A DNA stretch of 64,000 bases from CAWAND01 sp963783335 (GCA_963783335.1 CAWAND010000010.1:1240001-1304000); one strand, 5' to 3'; shown: positions 42,432 through 52,685, counted from the stretch's first letter. Program-made: numbers and translations. Notes: generated by a model from the letters alone, not told the origin.

Positions 42432-43737
42432 CTCCTTGGGGACATTGGCCTTCCTTGTGCTCTTGCTCTCCTACGGCCTCTTGGCCGCTGCCGGCAGTGC
42501 ACTCAAGAACAGCCATCCTGCCAGACTTAAGCGGCTTCGGGAGGAGGGTATATCAGGGGCTGCCTCCGCCGCTCGGGTAGCGTCGCAGGCCACCCGCCTG
42601 ATTGTCACGTTGAGGATTGGGCAGGGGGTATTGCATCTGCTGGCGGTCGGGATCGCCTTGATCAGTTACACAGAGATCGTCAATCAAGGGTTTCATTCGA
42701 TCATCGCCAGCGCGGCTGCGGTCGTATTGATCGCATGGGTGCTGACGGGCATGATTGGCTACCTGGCGGAGAATCTCGCCCTTCGCAATCCAGTGGCATG
42801 GGCCATCCGCTTGGCCCGCCTGGTCAACATCGTCGAAGCTGTCCTGTCGCCCTTGGCATGGGTCATCTTGAAGATCGGCCGCCGCATTGCCAATGCGCCC
42901 TCCGGCCGTCAGTACCCTCTGGTCACCGAAGAGGAGATCATGACTCTGGTGAACGCGGGCCAAGAGGGTGGGGTCATTCAGTCCGAAGAGAGGTCAATGA
43001 TCTTCTCCATCTTCCGGCTGAGAGAAACGCTGGCGCGCGAAGTTATGGTCCCCAGAATCGATGTCCTGGGATTCGAGGACAGCACTTCGTTGAAGGAAGC
43101 CACAGATACACTTCTCCGGACAGGTTATTCAAGGGCGCCTGTGTTTAAGGAATCCATCGACAACATTATTGGTCTGATCTACGTCAAGGACCTGTTGGGG
43201 GCTTGGCGCCAGGGGATTGACGACAAAGCCGTGGCTGAATTGGCCCGGGACGCGTATTTTGTACCTGAGGCCAAGCGGGTTGATGAACTCCTGTCCGAGA
43301 TGCAAGCGAAACGGATCCAGATGGCGGTCGTGGTCGATGAATACGGGGGTACGGCAGGGTTGGTCACTTTCGAGGACATCGTGGAGGAGATCGTCGGTGA
43401 AGTGCGCGACGAGTACGATGTTGCCGAAGAGCTTCCGTTTCAAGAACTTGAGGAAGGGCGGTACATCTTTAGTGGTGGGATCGATCTGGATGATGTCAAT
43501 GAGCTTGCCGGATCCGAGCTGCCCAAGGACACCAGCGAGACCCTGGGCGGGTTCATCTACGGTCATTTGGGAAGAGTGCCGCAGCCGGGAGAGCGAATGG
43601 AAGCCGGCGGCTTGGAGCTGATAGTAGAACAGGTCGTCGGCCGACGAATCCGGAAGGTGCTCGCCCATCGTCTGCCGCCGATTTCAGAGGAAGTTGAGGC
43701 TTTGCCGGATGGCAATCACAAATCAACAACGGGATGA
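42424..43737 (+). CDS. HlyC/CorC family membrane protein with CBS domains
   Basis: A 437-residue protein with an N-terminal DUF21/CNNM-type membrane domain of about four helices (residues 1-150), two CBS domains (residues ~200-330, VMVPRIDVLGFEDSTSLKEA and VVDEYGGTAGLVTFEDIVEEI) and a C-terminal CorC_HlyC transporter-associated domain (FSGGIDLDDVNELAGSELP). Relatives take part in magnesium or cobalt efflux; CBS domains probably sense Mg-ATP. It overlaps both glmU and cdd, so it is part of a coupled operon. Confidence 0.9.
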   Translation: MNSSLGTLAFLVLLLSYGLLAAAGSALKNSHPARLKRLREEGISGAASAARVASQATRLIVTLRIGQGVLHLLAVGIALISYTEIVNQGFHSIIASAAAVVLIAWVLTGMIGYLAENLALRNPVAWAIRLARLVNIVEAVLSPLAWVILKIGRRIANAPSGRQYPLVTEEEIMTLVNAGQEGGVIQSEERSMIFSIFRLRETLAREVMVPRIDVLGFEDSTSLKEATDTLLRTGYSRAPVFKESIDNIIGLIYVKDLLGAWRQGIDDKAVAELARDAYFVPEAKRVDELLSEMQAKRIQMAVVVDEYGGTAGLVTFEDIVEEIVGEVRDEYDVAEELPFQELEEGRYIFSGGIDLDDVNELAGSELPKDTSETLGGFIYGHLGRVPQPGERMEAGGLELIVEQVVGRRIRKVLAHRLPPISEEVEALPDGNHKSTTG

Positions 43738-44113
43738 CCTTGCCCGGCAGGCGACCGAGGCGAGAACAAACGCGTACGCACCGTATTCGGGTTACGCAGT
43801 CGGAGCGGCCTTGCTCACCGAGACAGGCAGGGTCTTCAGGGGCGGGAACGTTGAAAACGCCGCCTATCCGGCCAGCATGTGCGCCGAGCGGTCGGCCGTG
43901 TTTTCGGCAGTGGCGGCGGGTGAGCGCAAGTTTTCGGCCATTGCGGTAGCCACCGACAATGCGGGGAGCCCATGTGGATCGTGCCGCCAGGTCTTGGGGG
44001 AGTTCAACCTGGAGATGACGGTCTATTTGGTGGATGCTGCTGGAGAGATCCAACTCGAGACCAGCGTGGATCAACTGCTGCCGCATGCGTTTGGCCCTGG
44101 CAGCCTGAGCTAG
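43709..44113 (+). CDS. cdd: cytidine deaminase
   Basis: Deaminates cytidine and deoxycytidine to uridine forms in pyrimidine salvage. The 134-residue length fits the small homotetrameric class. Substrate-binding AYAPYSGYAVGAALL (~25) and the zinc site CAERSAVF (~52) with PCGSC (~86) show the three-Cys ligand pattern of the Bacillus-type enzyme. The ATG lies 29 bases inside the preceding gene. A recO gene follows, as in the cdd-era-recO order of Firmicutes, but era is missing here. Confidence 0.93.
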   Translation: MAITNQQRDDLARQATEARTNAYAPYSGYAVGAALLTETGRVFRGGNVENAAYPASMCAERSAVFSAVAAGERKFSAIAVATDNAGSPCGSCRQVLGEFNLEMTVYLVDAAGEIQLETSVDQLLPHAFGPGSLS

Positions 44114-44139
44114 CGAGAAGGGCGGGGTCGGCGGCCAAG

Positions 44140-44164
44140 TTGAGTTTGGCTCCGCTGGTATAAT
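44140..44164 (+). promoter_or_regulatory. extended -10 box giving a leaderless recO mRNA
   Basis: TGGTATAAT (44156-44164) is an extended -10 element ending 6 bases before the recO ATG at 44171. TTGAGT at 44140 is too close for a normal -35, so the extended -10 probably carries the activity. Confidence 0.5.
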
Positions 44165-44170
44165 CCCCGC

Positions 44171-44989
44171 ATGTCTGGGCGCCCGCGGATTTACCGAACC
44201 GAGGCCATTGTCCTGAGGCGGATGAACCTCGGCGAGGCAGATCGCCTGCTGACCGTCTTCTCCCCCGATTTTGGCAAGCTGCGTGTGGTGGCCAAGGGTG
44301 TGCGCCGCCCCGGTTCTCGCAAAGCGGGTCATCTGGAACCTTTCACCCAGGCCAAGCTTCTTCTGGCCCGGGGGCGAGAGTTGGACATCATTACCCAGGC
44401 CGAATCTCTCGATTTGTTCCCCGGTATTCAACGGGATCTCGAGCTTCTTGGGCAGGCGGCTTACATGGTTGAGCTGCTCGACCGATTTACTGTGGAAGAA
44501 GGCGAGAGTCGGGCGCTGTATCTGCTTCTGATCGAGGCCCTGGGTTTGCTGGGATCGGATGCACCCTCCAAGGCTCTGGTTCGCTATTTCGAGCTCCGGA
44601 TGCTGGATCTGGTCGGCTATCGTCCGGAACTGTTTCGCTGCCTGGGTTGCGGCGATGAAATCCGACCGCAAGACCAGTTCTTCTCGGCCAACGCCGGTGG
44701 TGTCATGTGTCCTGCCTGTGGGCAGGGACAAGAATTTGTCCAGCCCATTTCGCTGCAGGCGCTGAAAGTGCTGCGGCACTACCAGAGGAGTCCACTCAAG
44801 GCGGCCTTGGCCCCTTCAGTGAGTTCCCATGTGCACGCGGAACTTGAAAAGCTGATGCTCCACTATCTCACTTATCAGTTGGAGCGCGATCTGAACGCAC
44901 CGGCCTTTCTGGACCGTGTCCGTGCACTTCCCCGGCCGCCTTTTCAGACCCATACGCCCTCCAAAGACACGGGAAGGACCCGAATTTGA
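44171..44989 (+). CDS. recO: DNA repair protein RecO
   Basis: Recombination mediator that loads RecA on SSB-coated DNA with RecR. A protein of 272 residues with the N-terminal OB fold (YRTEAIVLRRMNLGEADRLL, TVFSPDFGKLRVVAKGVRRP) and a C-terminal helical part holding a zinc finger (CLGCG and CPACG, residues ~157-180). No ribosome-binding site is visible; the mRNA seems to start at the ATG. Its stop overlaps the glyQS TTG start. Confidence 0.93.
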   Translation: MSGRPRIYRTEAIVLRRMNLGEADRLLTVFSPDFGKLRVVAKGVRRPGSRKAGHLEPFTQAKLLLARGRELDIITQAESLDLFPGIQRDLELLGQAAYMVELLDRFTVEEGESRALYLLLIEALGLLGSDAPSKALVRYFELRMLDLVGYRPELFRCLGCGDEIRPQDQFFSANAGGVMCPACGQGQEFVQPISLQALKVLRHYQRSPLKAALAPSVSSHVHAELEKLMLHYLTYQLERDLNAPAFLDRVRALPRPPFQTHTPSKDTGRTRI

Positions 44990-47988
44990 CGAGCCACGAT
45001 CCGACAAGTTTTCAATCTGTCATCCTCAAACTACAACAATTCTGGGCTGAACAAGGTTGCCTCATCTGGCAGCCCTACCATACGGAGGTGGGCGCCGGGA
45101 CGATGAATCCGGCCACATTTCTCCGCGTGCTCGGCCCTGAACCATGGTGGGTGGCCTACGTGGAGCCTTCCATTCGACCGGCCGACGGGCGCTTCGCCGA
45201 AAACCCCAATCGATGGCAGCACTACTATCAGTTCCAAGTGATCATGAAACCAGATCCGGGAAATCCGCAGGATCGCTATCTTGAGTCTTTGGTGGCATTG
45301 GGGATCGACCCTCACGAACACGACATCCGCTTCGTGGAGGACAACTGGGAGCAGCCTGCAATTGGCGCCTGGGGTCTTGGCTGGGAAGTCTGGCTTGACG
45401 GACAGGAGATCACGCAGTTCACGTATTTTCAGCAGGCTGGAGGGCTGACCCTTGATCCGGTTTCGGTGGAAATCACCTATGGACTTGAGAGAATCGTCAT
45501 GGCACTGCAGGGTGTCGATTCCTTCTTGGACATCAGATGGGACGACCATCTCACTTACGGGGATGTGAACAAGATTCCCGAAGTGGAGGCCTGTCGCTAC
45601 AATTTCGAGTTGGCGGATGTGGATCGCCTGAAGGTGCTCCAAACCGTCTATCAAGAGGAAGCCAGAGCTGCTGTCGAGGCCGGCCTGATATTTCCGGCTC
45701 ATGACTACATCCTCAAGAGTTCGCATGCGTTCAATGTCTTGGATGCGCGTGGGGCTGTGGGTGTCACCGAGCGTGCGGCTCTGTTCGGCAAGATGAGGGG
45801 CCTGGCACAGCGTGTGGCCGAAGCTTATGTGGAAGACCGCCGGCAGCTTGGATTTCCGTGGTTGGATCGATGGCCGAAAACCAGCCTGGCCGCTCCTGAG
45901 GATCAGGCGGTCGATGGTCCAGCTCCCGAAGGCCCTGCCGACTTCTTGCTTGAGATCGGTACCGAGGAACTGCCGGCAGGAGACCTAGCCGCAGCCGTCG
46001 AGCAGCTCACAAGTACCGTCCCCACCGCACTTGACGCAATGCGGCTGGGGCATGGCGCCGTGCATATCACAGGCACACCGCGCCGGCTGATCGTTCATGT
46101 GGAATCGCTCGCCCCAAGGCAGCTTGACGCCGTGACAACGGTCAAGGGCCCTCCAGCTGACCGAGCCTACGACGAAGCAGGGGAGCCAACCCAGGCGGCC
46201 CAAGGTTTTGCTCGCGGCCAGGGTGTCAGTGTGGACGAGCTGGAGATACGCGACCTCGACGGCGGGCGCTACGTGGTGGCTGAAGTCCGGCAGCCTGGTG
46301 AGTCGGCCGACAAAGTGCTATCTGGACTTGTACCGGAGTTGCTTTCGGGCCTGCGCTTCGAGAAGACCATGCGTTGGGATGATTCCGAAGTGAGCTTCTC
46401 GAGGCCGATCAGAAACTTGCTCGCGCTGCATGGTTCACACGTGATTCCCATCCGCTACGCTGATCTGACTTCTGGCCGGAGGACTTTTGGGCTCAGGATG
46501 GACGGCGCTGGTGAACTGCCGGTCGAAGATGCCGCTGACTACTTCAAGCAGGTTGAGACCCAAGGTGTCGTGGTTGATGCAGATCGACGTAGAGAACTCA
46601 TATGGGACAGAACACTGGAGCTCGCTGGTGAAGTTGGCGGACAAGTGGAGGGCGATCCAGATCTGCTGAATGAAGTCACGGGTCTGGTCGAAGCACCGGC
46701 TGTGTTCCGTGGGGCAATCCCTGCAGACTACCTTGAGCTGCCGAGGGCCGTGTTGGTCTCCGTGATGAAGAAGCATCAACGCTATTTCCCGGTCGAGTCC
46801 GATGGAAAACTCATGGCCTATTTCATAGGGGTCCGAAATGGCCGAGAAGAGAAACTTGAGGAAGTGATCCGCGGCAACGAGGCCGTCGTCAAGGCGCGCT
46901 TTGCCGACGCGGACTACTTCGTGAAGCATGATCTTTCCCAGCCTCTCGAAGCCTACTTGCCTCGATTGGATACGCTTGTCTTCCAGTCTCAGTTGGGATC
47001 GATGCTGGACAAGGTCAAGCGTATCGAGCGGCTGACGGGTGTCATCGCTGAACGGTTGGGCTTGGACAAGGCACAATCCGATGCCGCCCAACGCGCGGCC
47101 CGGTTGTCCAAAGCCGACTTGGCCACGCAGATGGTGGTCGAGATGACATCTCTGCAGGGCGAGATGGGCAGGATTTACGCCCAAGCAGCCGGAGAGTCGA
47201 CTGCCGTGGCCCAGGCGATCTTCGAGCACTATCTACCTCGATATGCAGGTGACCAGCTGCCGAGCAGCCTGCCTGGGCTGACAGTGGGTATCGCCGATCG
47301 GTTGGATTCACTCAGCGGACTGTTTGCGGCGGGATTGGAGCCGACCGGGGGCAGCGATCCGTACGCGCTCCGGCGAGCTGCGATTGGCCTTATTCAGAGC
47401 CTGGTGGCGCATGAAATCTCCTTAGACTTGACCTGGGCCATTGGGCAGGCTGCCGAAGGGCTGCCCGTCGAGGCGTCCCCCAAGGCGCTGCAGGAGTGCC
47501 TCGATTTCATGCGGGGTCGGGAGAATCCCTCCTGCTGAGCGAGGGCCATCGGCATGACGTCGTCAAGGCAATTCTCCGAGAGCAATGGCACGATCCTGCC
47601 GGCGCCGCCCAAGGCGTGGATCAACTCGGAGAATGGGTAGAGCAGGATGATTGGGAAGCAACGCTTCAAGCTTATGCCGCGGTGTGCCCGAATCACTCGG
47701 AGTCAGCCAGGGGATCGCCAGGTTGACCCAAAAATCTTCCAGGACGAGGCAGAAAAGACCCTGTTTGGTGCGCTGCGGACGGCCGAAGACCAAGAAAGGG
47801 ATCCTGGATCGGTGGATGGCTTTCGGACGGCGTTCACGCCGATGATCTCGCCGATTAACGCCTTCTTTGAAGAGGTCTTGGTCATGGCGGAGGATCCGAA
47901 GCTCCAAAGCAACCGCCTGGGTCTTCTCGATCGAGTCGTTGCCCTCGCCGCCGGAGTGGCTGATTTTTCCCAGCTAGAGGGATTCTGA
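44986..47988 (+). CDS. glyQS: glycyl-tRNA synthetase, fused alpha and beta subunits (two frameshifts near the 3' end)
   Basis: Charges tRNA-Gly. Residues ~1-290 are the alpha (GlyQ) catalytic part (QFWAEQGCLIWQPYHTEVGA, GAGTMNPATFLRVLGPEPW) and from ~320 the beta (GlyS) part begins at LLEIGTEELPAGD. The first continuous frame ends at 47538, but the coding sense goes on: near 47515-47525 one missing base moves to the frame reading ESLLLSEGHRHDVVKAILRE, and near 47676-47682 one extra base moves to CARITRSQPGDRQVDP, which ends at 47988 with LLDRVVALAAGVADFSQLEGF, the normal beta-subunit end. As this enzyme is essential, indel errors in the sequence are likelier than a broken gene. Start TTG 44986 overlaps the recO stop. 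Confidence 0.88.
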
Positions 47989-48016
47989 CCCAGCCTGGCA
48001 GTTTTTCTCCCCGCAT

Positions 48017-48046
48017 TTGCCTGAGGATCAGTCTAGAGGCTATAAT
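48017..48046 (+). promoter_or_regulatory. sigma-70 promoter of dnaG-rpoD
   Basis: TTGCCT (48017-48022), 18-base spacer, TATAAT (48041-48046). The start would be near 48053, so the leader is about 85 bases and contains a GGGCG/CGCCC hairpin with a T-run (48065-48086) that could act as an attenuator. Confidence 0.65.
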
Positions 48047-48137
48047 GCCGGCCCAGTCAAGGATGGGGCGGCTCTTTTTTCGCCCTCGCGTTCCGGGGGC
48101 GCAACATCGGTCGATCCCCTGATTTACGAGGAATCAG

Positions 48138-50061
48138 ATGAACGTTGTAGACGAAGTCAAGGACCGAATTGACATCGTCGAGCTGGTCGGCGAGACGGTC
48201 AAGTTGAGGAAATCGGGCAAGAACTACACCGGCTTTTGCCCATTTCACTCGAATACGCGCACGCCTGCGTTTGTCGTCTTCCCCGATACCGGGACTTGGC
48301 GCTGCTTTGGAGCCTGCAACGAGGGCGGCGACATCTTCACCTATGTCATGAAGAAGGAAGGTTGGGACTTTCCCGAGGCGCTGCGAATCCTGGGCGAGCG
48401 AGCCGGGGTCGAGGTCCGCCCGTTGACGCCCGAACGAGCGGCGGAGGCCGAGGCGCACGAACAGCTCCGAGAGCTTCTCGAATCGGCCGTTACCTTCTTC
48501 CGTCATCAGCTGCGAGCGACCGAGGAAGGCAAGCGCGTGCTGGCCTATCTGCTGGGGCGTGGCCTGAACGAATTGGCCCTCGAGGCATTTGAGCTAGGTT
48601 TTGCACCTAACTCATGGGATGCGACCCTGACCCATCTGCTGGACAAAGGACACACACCCGAAGACCTCGCGGCAGTTGGCTTGGTGAGCGAGCGCGAGTC
48701 TGGGGGAATCTACGATCGATTTCGGAATCGCATTATGATCCCGATCCGCGATCCGCGTGGCCGAATGGTTGGTTTTGGCGCCAGGGTGGTCGACCCCGAC
48801 GACCTGCCCAAGTTCCTCAACTCCCCGCAGACCGTCCTCTTCGACAAGGGTCGGCTGCTCTATGGCTTGGATCGTGCCCGCAAAGCCATTCGAGCGGAAG
48901 ATCAAGCCGTTATCGTTGAGGGCTATCTCGATGTCATCGCGCTCCACCAGGCAGGTTTCAAAAACGCCGTCTCCCCGATGGGAACGGCTCTGTCTGAGCC
49001 CCAGTTGGCGCTCTTGAAACGATACAGCCGGCGGATGATCTTGGCATTGGACTCTGATGCGGCAGGTGACAAGGCCACATTGCGTGGGCTGGACATTGCC
49101 CGAGAGGCGCTCGACCGTGAGTTCGATCCGGTGTTTGATGCGCGCGGTCTGGTCCGTCACGAGGGTCGCCTGGACGCCGAGCTAAGGATCGTAAGCTTGC
49201 CGGAAGGGCGGGATCCCGACGAGGTGGTGGTCGAGTCTCCGGAGGCTTGGCCCGAGCTGCTCAAAGACGCTCAAACGGTGGTCGACTACGTGATGAATGT
49301 CGCCATGCGCGGCCGGGATCTTGATGATGCGAAAGTGAAAGCCGAAGTGGCTCGGCAGGTGCTGCCATTGATCGAGGATGTCTCCGATGCCGTCGAGCGT
49401 GAAGCCTATCGGCAGAAGTTGGCCCGATCCTTGCACGTGGACGAACGGGCACTGATGGCCTGGCGAGCTGAGCCGCGGCGAGGATCCAGGAGTCAGTCTT
49501 CTGCGGACACTTCAAAGCGGGGACCTTCCCGGAATGGGCAACAAGCTCAGCACGAGAGATTCTGCCTCGGACTTCTGCTACATCAACCGGGTCTGATCTA
49601 CCGCTTGGATCGGGAGCTACAGTCTCTTGATTTGGAGCGGTTGGAACGGGATGATTTCACGAGTACTGAACGCCAAATGATCTTCTCTGCGCTCAAGAAG
49701 GGGATGGCGCAGGAGGACGTTGACCCTGACCGGGCGTGGCGGCTGGGGTTGGAGCCAAGCTTGGTTGAATATGCTGAGAGCCTCAAAGCAGAGCGTGCAG
49801 GAGGAGGACTTGGCTCCGCAGTCGGCTCTGACTTCGGTCCTGGAGAACGCATTGCGAATTCGACAGCGTAGGATCAGCGACGAGTTGCTGCAGATTCAGT
49901 TTCGTCAACAGACGGCGCATGAGTCAAACGACCAGGAATCGACGAATGATCTGGATGCGAGGGCGGTCTTCTTGGCGGCCGAGAAGCGGAAATTGGACAG
50001 AGCACAGGCCCCCCGGAGACCTGAACGAGCGGGAGCGGCCTCCCGCATCGGGACCGGGTAG
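48138..50061 (+). CDS. dnaG: DNA primase (one frameshift near the 3' end)
   Basis: Makes RNA primers at the replication fork. The CHC2 zinc-binding domain is at residues ~30-70 (FCPFH, WRCFGAC), the catalytic core with Toprim follows (AVIVEGYLDVIALHQAGF, LALDSDAAGDKA), then the helicase-binding region. The first frame ends at 49871 with an odd tail; near 49780-49800 one extra base leads to the frame reading VQEEDLAPQSALTSVLENAL and RRISDELLQIQFRQQ, the expected end, which stops at 50061. It ends 2 bases before rpoD, forming the macromolecular synthesis operon. The break is probably an assembly indel, because the gene is essential. Confidence 0.88.
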
Positions 50062-50063
50062 GC

Positions 50064-51662
50064 ATGGCTGACTCCGGGAAGTCACGCCCCGCCAAGGTGC
50101 CCAAGCGCCGGCGTCCGCAGCGTCACGAAGATGATGATGCGGTAGACGTGGTCGATGGCCTGCCGGTAGATGTCGACCCCGATCTGAACAGTGACGAGGT
50201 CGACCTCGACTCGGATGAACACGAAGAGGATGAATCAAATCAATCACACGACGATGCGGACAGTCGCGAGGAGGTCAATCTGACGGTCGATCAGACCAAT
50301 GATCCGGTTCGCCTGTATCTGAAAGAGATCGGGCGCGTGGATCTCTTGGAATCCCATCAAGAGCTCTGGCTGAGCGTGCGCATGGAAGCCGCCAGGCGGC
50401 TGGATGTCCTGCGAGCGGGGCGTGCGGCCCGGACTGTTAAGGATGAAGACAAGCAGGCCCGGGCGGTTCAAGAGGAGATCTTTGAAGACCTCAAGACCGC
50501 TTGGAAACGCGTGGTGGAGGACGGAAAGCGCTTGGGGCACGGGAAGCCGGACCTGGGGCTCATCCTGGAGGAGGCCCGCCAGCTTCGTCAGGATTGGATG
50601 GTTGAAACCCCATCCTATCTACGCGCCTGGCTCGACAATGGGATGTGGGGAAATGACCCGGCCTGGGAGCAGCTGGCTCGCAACGCCATAGAAGTCTTCA
50701 TTGCTTTCTACCTCTTCACTCCGGAAATCCAAGCCCGACTGTCAGAGCGGTTTGCTAAAGGAGAAGGAGTCCCGACGAAGCGAACCTTCCGTCGCTGGCT
50801 TCCCGAGCGGGAGATGATTGATGCAGATGCCCGCGTGGTCCACGCTCTGGCCGACGAGGCCCAGGCCGATCTGATCCGGGCCAATCTGCGCCTCGTGGTG
50901 AGTGTTGCCAAGCGCTACATGGGGCGTGGCATTGCATTTCAAGATCTGATCCAGGAGGGAAATATTGGCCTTCTGCGGGCGGTGGAGAAATTCGACCCGG
51001 CGAAGGGATACAAGTTCAGCACCTATGCCACATGGTGGATTCGCCAAGCCATAAGCAGGGCTATTGCCGACCAGGCTCGGACGATTCGCATTCCGGTTCA
51101 CATGTTCGAAACCATTAACAGGCTCATGCGCATTCAACGCCGCATGGTGCAAGACCTGGGGCGTGAGCCCACTTCCGAGGAGTTGGCGCTCGAGATGGAA
51201 CTGCTCGAGCCCGACGAAATCGCCGGCATTCGTACCAGCATTGAAGAAGGAGTCCCGCCGGCTCCTGTGCTGATGCGGAAGTGGCGTCGAGCGGCTGCCA
51301 AGGTGCGCAAGATCATCAGGACCGCCCAGGAGCCGATGTCCTTGGAAACCCCGATTGGCACGGAAGAGTCGAGCCAACTGGGCGATTTCATCGAAGACGA
51401 TAGCATGCCAGAGCCTGTTGATGCAGCCGCCAAGCAGCTGCTCAAAGAACAGGTTCAGAATGCACTTGCGGTGCTCACGGAGCGCGAGCGGCAGGTCCTC
51501 GAAATGCGTTTTGGTTTGCAGGATGGCAAGGATTACACGCTCGAAGAGGTCGGAAAATACTTCAACGTAACCCGCGAGCGTATTCGGCAGATTGAAGCCA
51601 AGGCTCTGAGAAAGCTGCGTCACCCGACGCGCAGCCGGCATTTGCGCGACTATCTTTCTTAG
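50064..51662 (+). CDS. rpoD: primary sigma factor RpoD (SigA, sigma-70)
   Basis: Directs RNA polymerase to housekeeping promoters. Of 532 residues, an acidic N-terminal tail (~75) precedes region 1.2 (DPVRLYLKEIGRVDLL), a non-conserved block of about 170 residues, region 2 (LRLVVSVAKRYMGRG, GYKFSTYATWWIRQA), region 3 and region 4 (LTERERQVLEMRFGLQDG, VTRERIRQIEAKALRKL). Region 3 has an insert of about 20 residues (PPAPVLMRKWRRAAAKVRK) between the usual helices. It follows dnaG after 2 bases. Confidence 0.95.
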   Translation: MADSGKSRPAKVPKRRRPQRHEDDDAVDVVDGLPVDVDPDLNSDEVDLDSDEHEEDESNQSHDDADSREEVNLTVDQTNDPVRLYLKEIGRVDLLESHQELWLSVRMEAARRLDVLRAGRAARTVKDEDKQARAVQEEIFEDLKTAWKRVVEDGKRLGHGKPDLGLILEEARQLRQDWMVETPSYLRAWLDNGMWGNDPAWEQLARNAIEVFIAFYLFTPEIQARLSERFAKGEGVPTKRTFRRWLPEREMIDADARVVHALADEAQADLIRANLRLVVSVAKRYMGRGIAFQDLIQEGNIGLLRAVEKFDPAKGYKFSTYATWWIRQAISRAIADQARTIRIPVHMFETINRLMRIQRRMVQDLGREPTSEELALEMELLEPDEIAGIRTSIEEGVPPAPVLMRKWRRAAAKVRKIIRTAQEPMSLETPIGTEESSQLGDFIEDDSMPEPVDAAAKQLLKEQVQNALAVLTERERQVLEMRFGLQDGKDYTLEEVGKYFNVTRERIRQIEAKALRKLRHPTRSRHLRDYLS

Positions 51663-51752
51663 GCATCCCCAGCGTCAGACCCCTCAAGAAGGACCTGAAT
51701 AGGAGCCAGCCTCATCTGATGGATGGGCTGCCCTGCCTCCTTTGCCTCGAAT

Positions 51753-51780
51753 TTGACCGCCGATTCGCTTGTGATAAAAT
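51753..51780 (+). promoter_or_regulatory. sigma-70 promoter of the nuo operon
   Basis: TTGACC (51753-51758), 16-base spacer, TAAAAT (51775-51780). The start would be near 51787, about 23 bases before nuoA. No terminator is clear after rpoD, so read-through is also possible; a weak stem at 51706-51730 has no T-run. Confidence 0.6.
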
Positions 51781-51809
51781 GAACTAGTTGCCGATCCAGG
51801 AGGCAGGTT

Positions 51810-52196
51810 GTGCCTGGGACCATCACCGAGGAGCGCATGCTCGCTGACTACCTTCCCATTGCCATTGTGCTTGTCCTCGCCACGGCGGTGGCGTTTTTGG
51901 TGGTTGGCATCGGGCATACATTTGGCCCTCGGAAACACACTCTTCGCAAGTCTCTACCCTACGAATCAGGTATGCGCCCGTATGGCGCCGGACGAAGGCA
52001 GATCCCGGTCCACTACTATCGTGTGGCCGTCCTCTTCATCTTGTTTGATGTGGAGACCGTCTTCCTGATTCCTTGGGCAATCGTCCTCAGGAGTCTCAAA
52101 GTCTTCGGTCTGATCGAGATGGGCCTATTTATCCTGATCCTGCTCGTCGGTTTTGCCTATGCGTGGCGGAAAGGCGCCCTTGAATGGGAGCTGTGA
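51810..52196 (+). CDS. nuoA: NADH-quinone oxidoreductase subunit A
   Basis: Small membrane subunit of complex I, 128 residues and three helices. The conserved loop YESGMRPYGAGRRQIPVHYY and the second helix FILFDVETVFLIPWA, with the Glu of the quinone/proton path, identify it. GTG 51810 with a perfect AGGAGG 6 bases upstream is the chosen start; an ATG at 51837 is an alternative. It is the first gene of the operon and overlaps nuoB by 13 bases. Confidence 0.93.
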   Translation: MPGTITEERMLADYLPIAIVLVLATAVAFLVVGIGHTFGPRKHTLRKSLPYESGMRPYGAGRRQIPVHYYRVAVLFILFDVETVFLIPWAIVLRSLKVFGLIEMGLFILILLVGFAYAWRKGALEWEL

Positions 52197-52669
52197 GTCA
52201 GAAGACAGGTAGTTTTGGTGCGGTGGCCATGCCGCTTGAAAAGGCTGTCAATTGGGCCAGAACAGGTGCGATGTGGCCGATGCTGTTCGGTTTGGCCTGC
52301 TGTGCGATCGAAATGATGTCGGCGCAAGCCTCCGACTACGACATGAGCCGGTTCGGGATGGAGCTGATGCGGGGCAGCCCCCGTCAGAGCGATCTAATGA
52401 TCGTCGCTGGTCGGGTGAGTCGAAAGATGGCGCCCGTTCTCCGCCGGCTCTATGATCAAATGCCGTCGCCCAAATGGGTCATTTCAATGGGTGATTGTGC
52501 GTCTTGCAGCGGGGTCTTTAACAACTATGCCCTGATGCAAGGTGTGGACGAGGTGGTCCCTGTCGATGTGTACGTCGCCGGCTGCCCGCCGCGCCCTGAG
52601 GCGCTGATTCACGGCGTCCTGCTGCTTCATGAGAAGGTCAAAAAGGAAAAGCTGGCCGATTGGGCCTGA
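52184..52669 (+). CDS. nuoB: NADH-quinone oxidoreductase subunit B
   Basis: Carries the terminal [4Fe-4S] cluster N2 that reduces quinone, 161 residues. The cluster ligands are seen as the adjacent Cys pair in GLACCAIEM (~39-40), the Cys of GDCASCSGV (~105) and GCPPRPE (~135). MWPMLFGLACCAIEM is diagnostic. Its start overlaps nuoA. It is followed by a stem-loop before nuoC. Confidence 0.95.
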   Translation: MGAVSQKTGSFGAVAMPLEKAVNWARTGAMWPMLFGLACCAIEMMSAQASDYDMSRFGMELMRGSPRQSDLMIVAGRVSRKMAPVLRRLYDQMPSPKWVISMGDCASCSGVFNNYALMQGVDEVVPVDVYVAGCPPRPEALIHGVLLLHEKVKKEKLADWA

Positions 52670-52685
52670 TTTGTCGCCGCTTGCG

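Noticed and set aside
43553..44779. 408-codon minus-strand frame opposite cdd and recO
   Set aside because: Both plus-strand genes are clearly recognised, so this is an antisense shadow.
51684..51938. Minus-strand frame over the nuoA promoter region
   Set aside because: It overlaps a good promoter and the nuoA start, and has no family motif.
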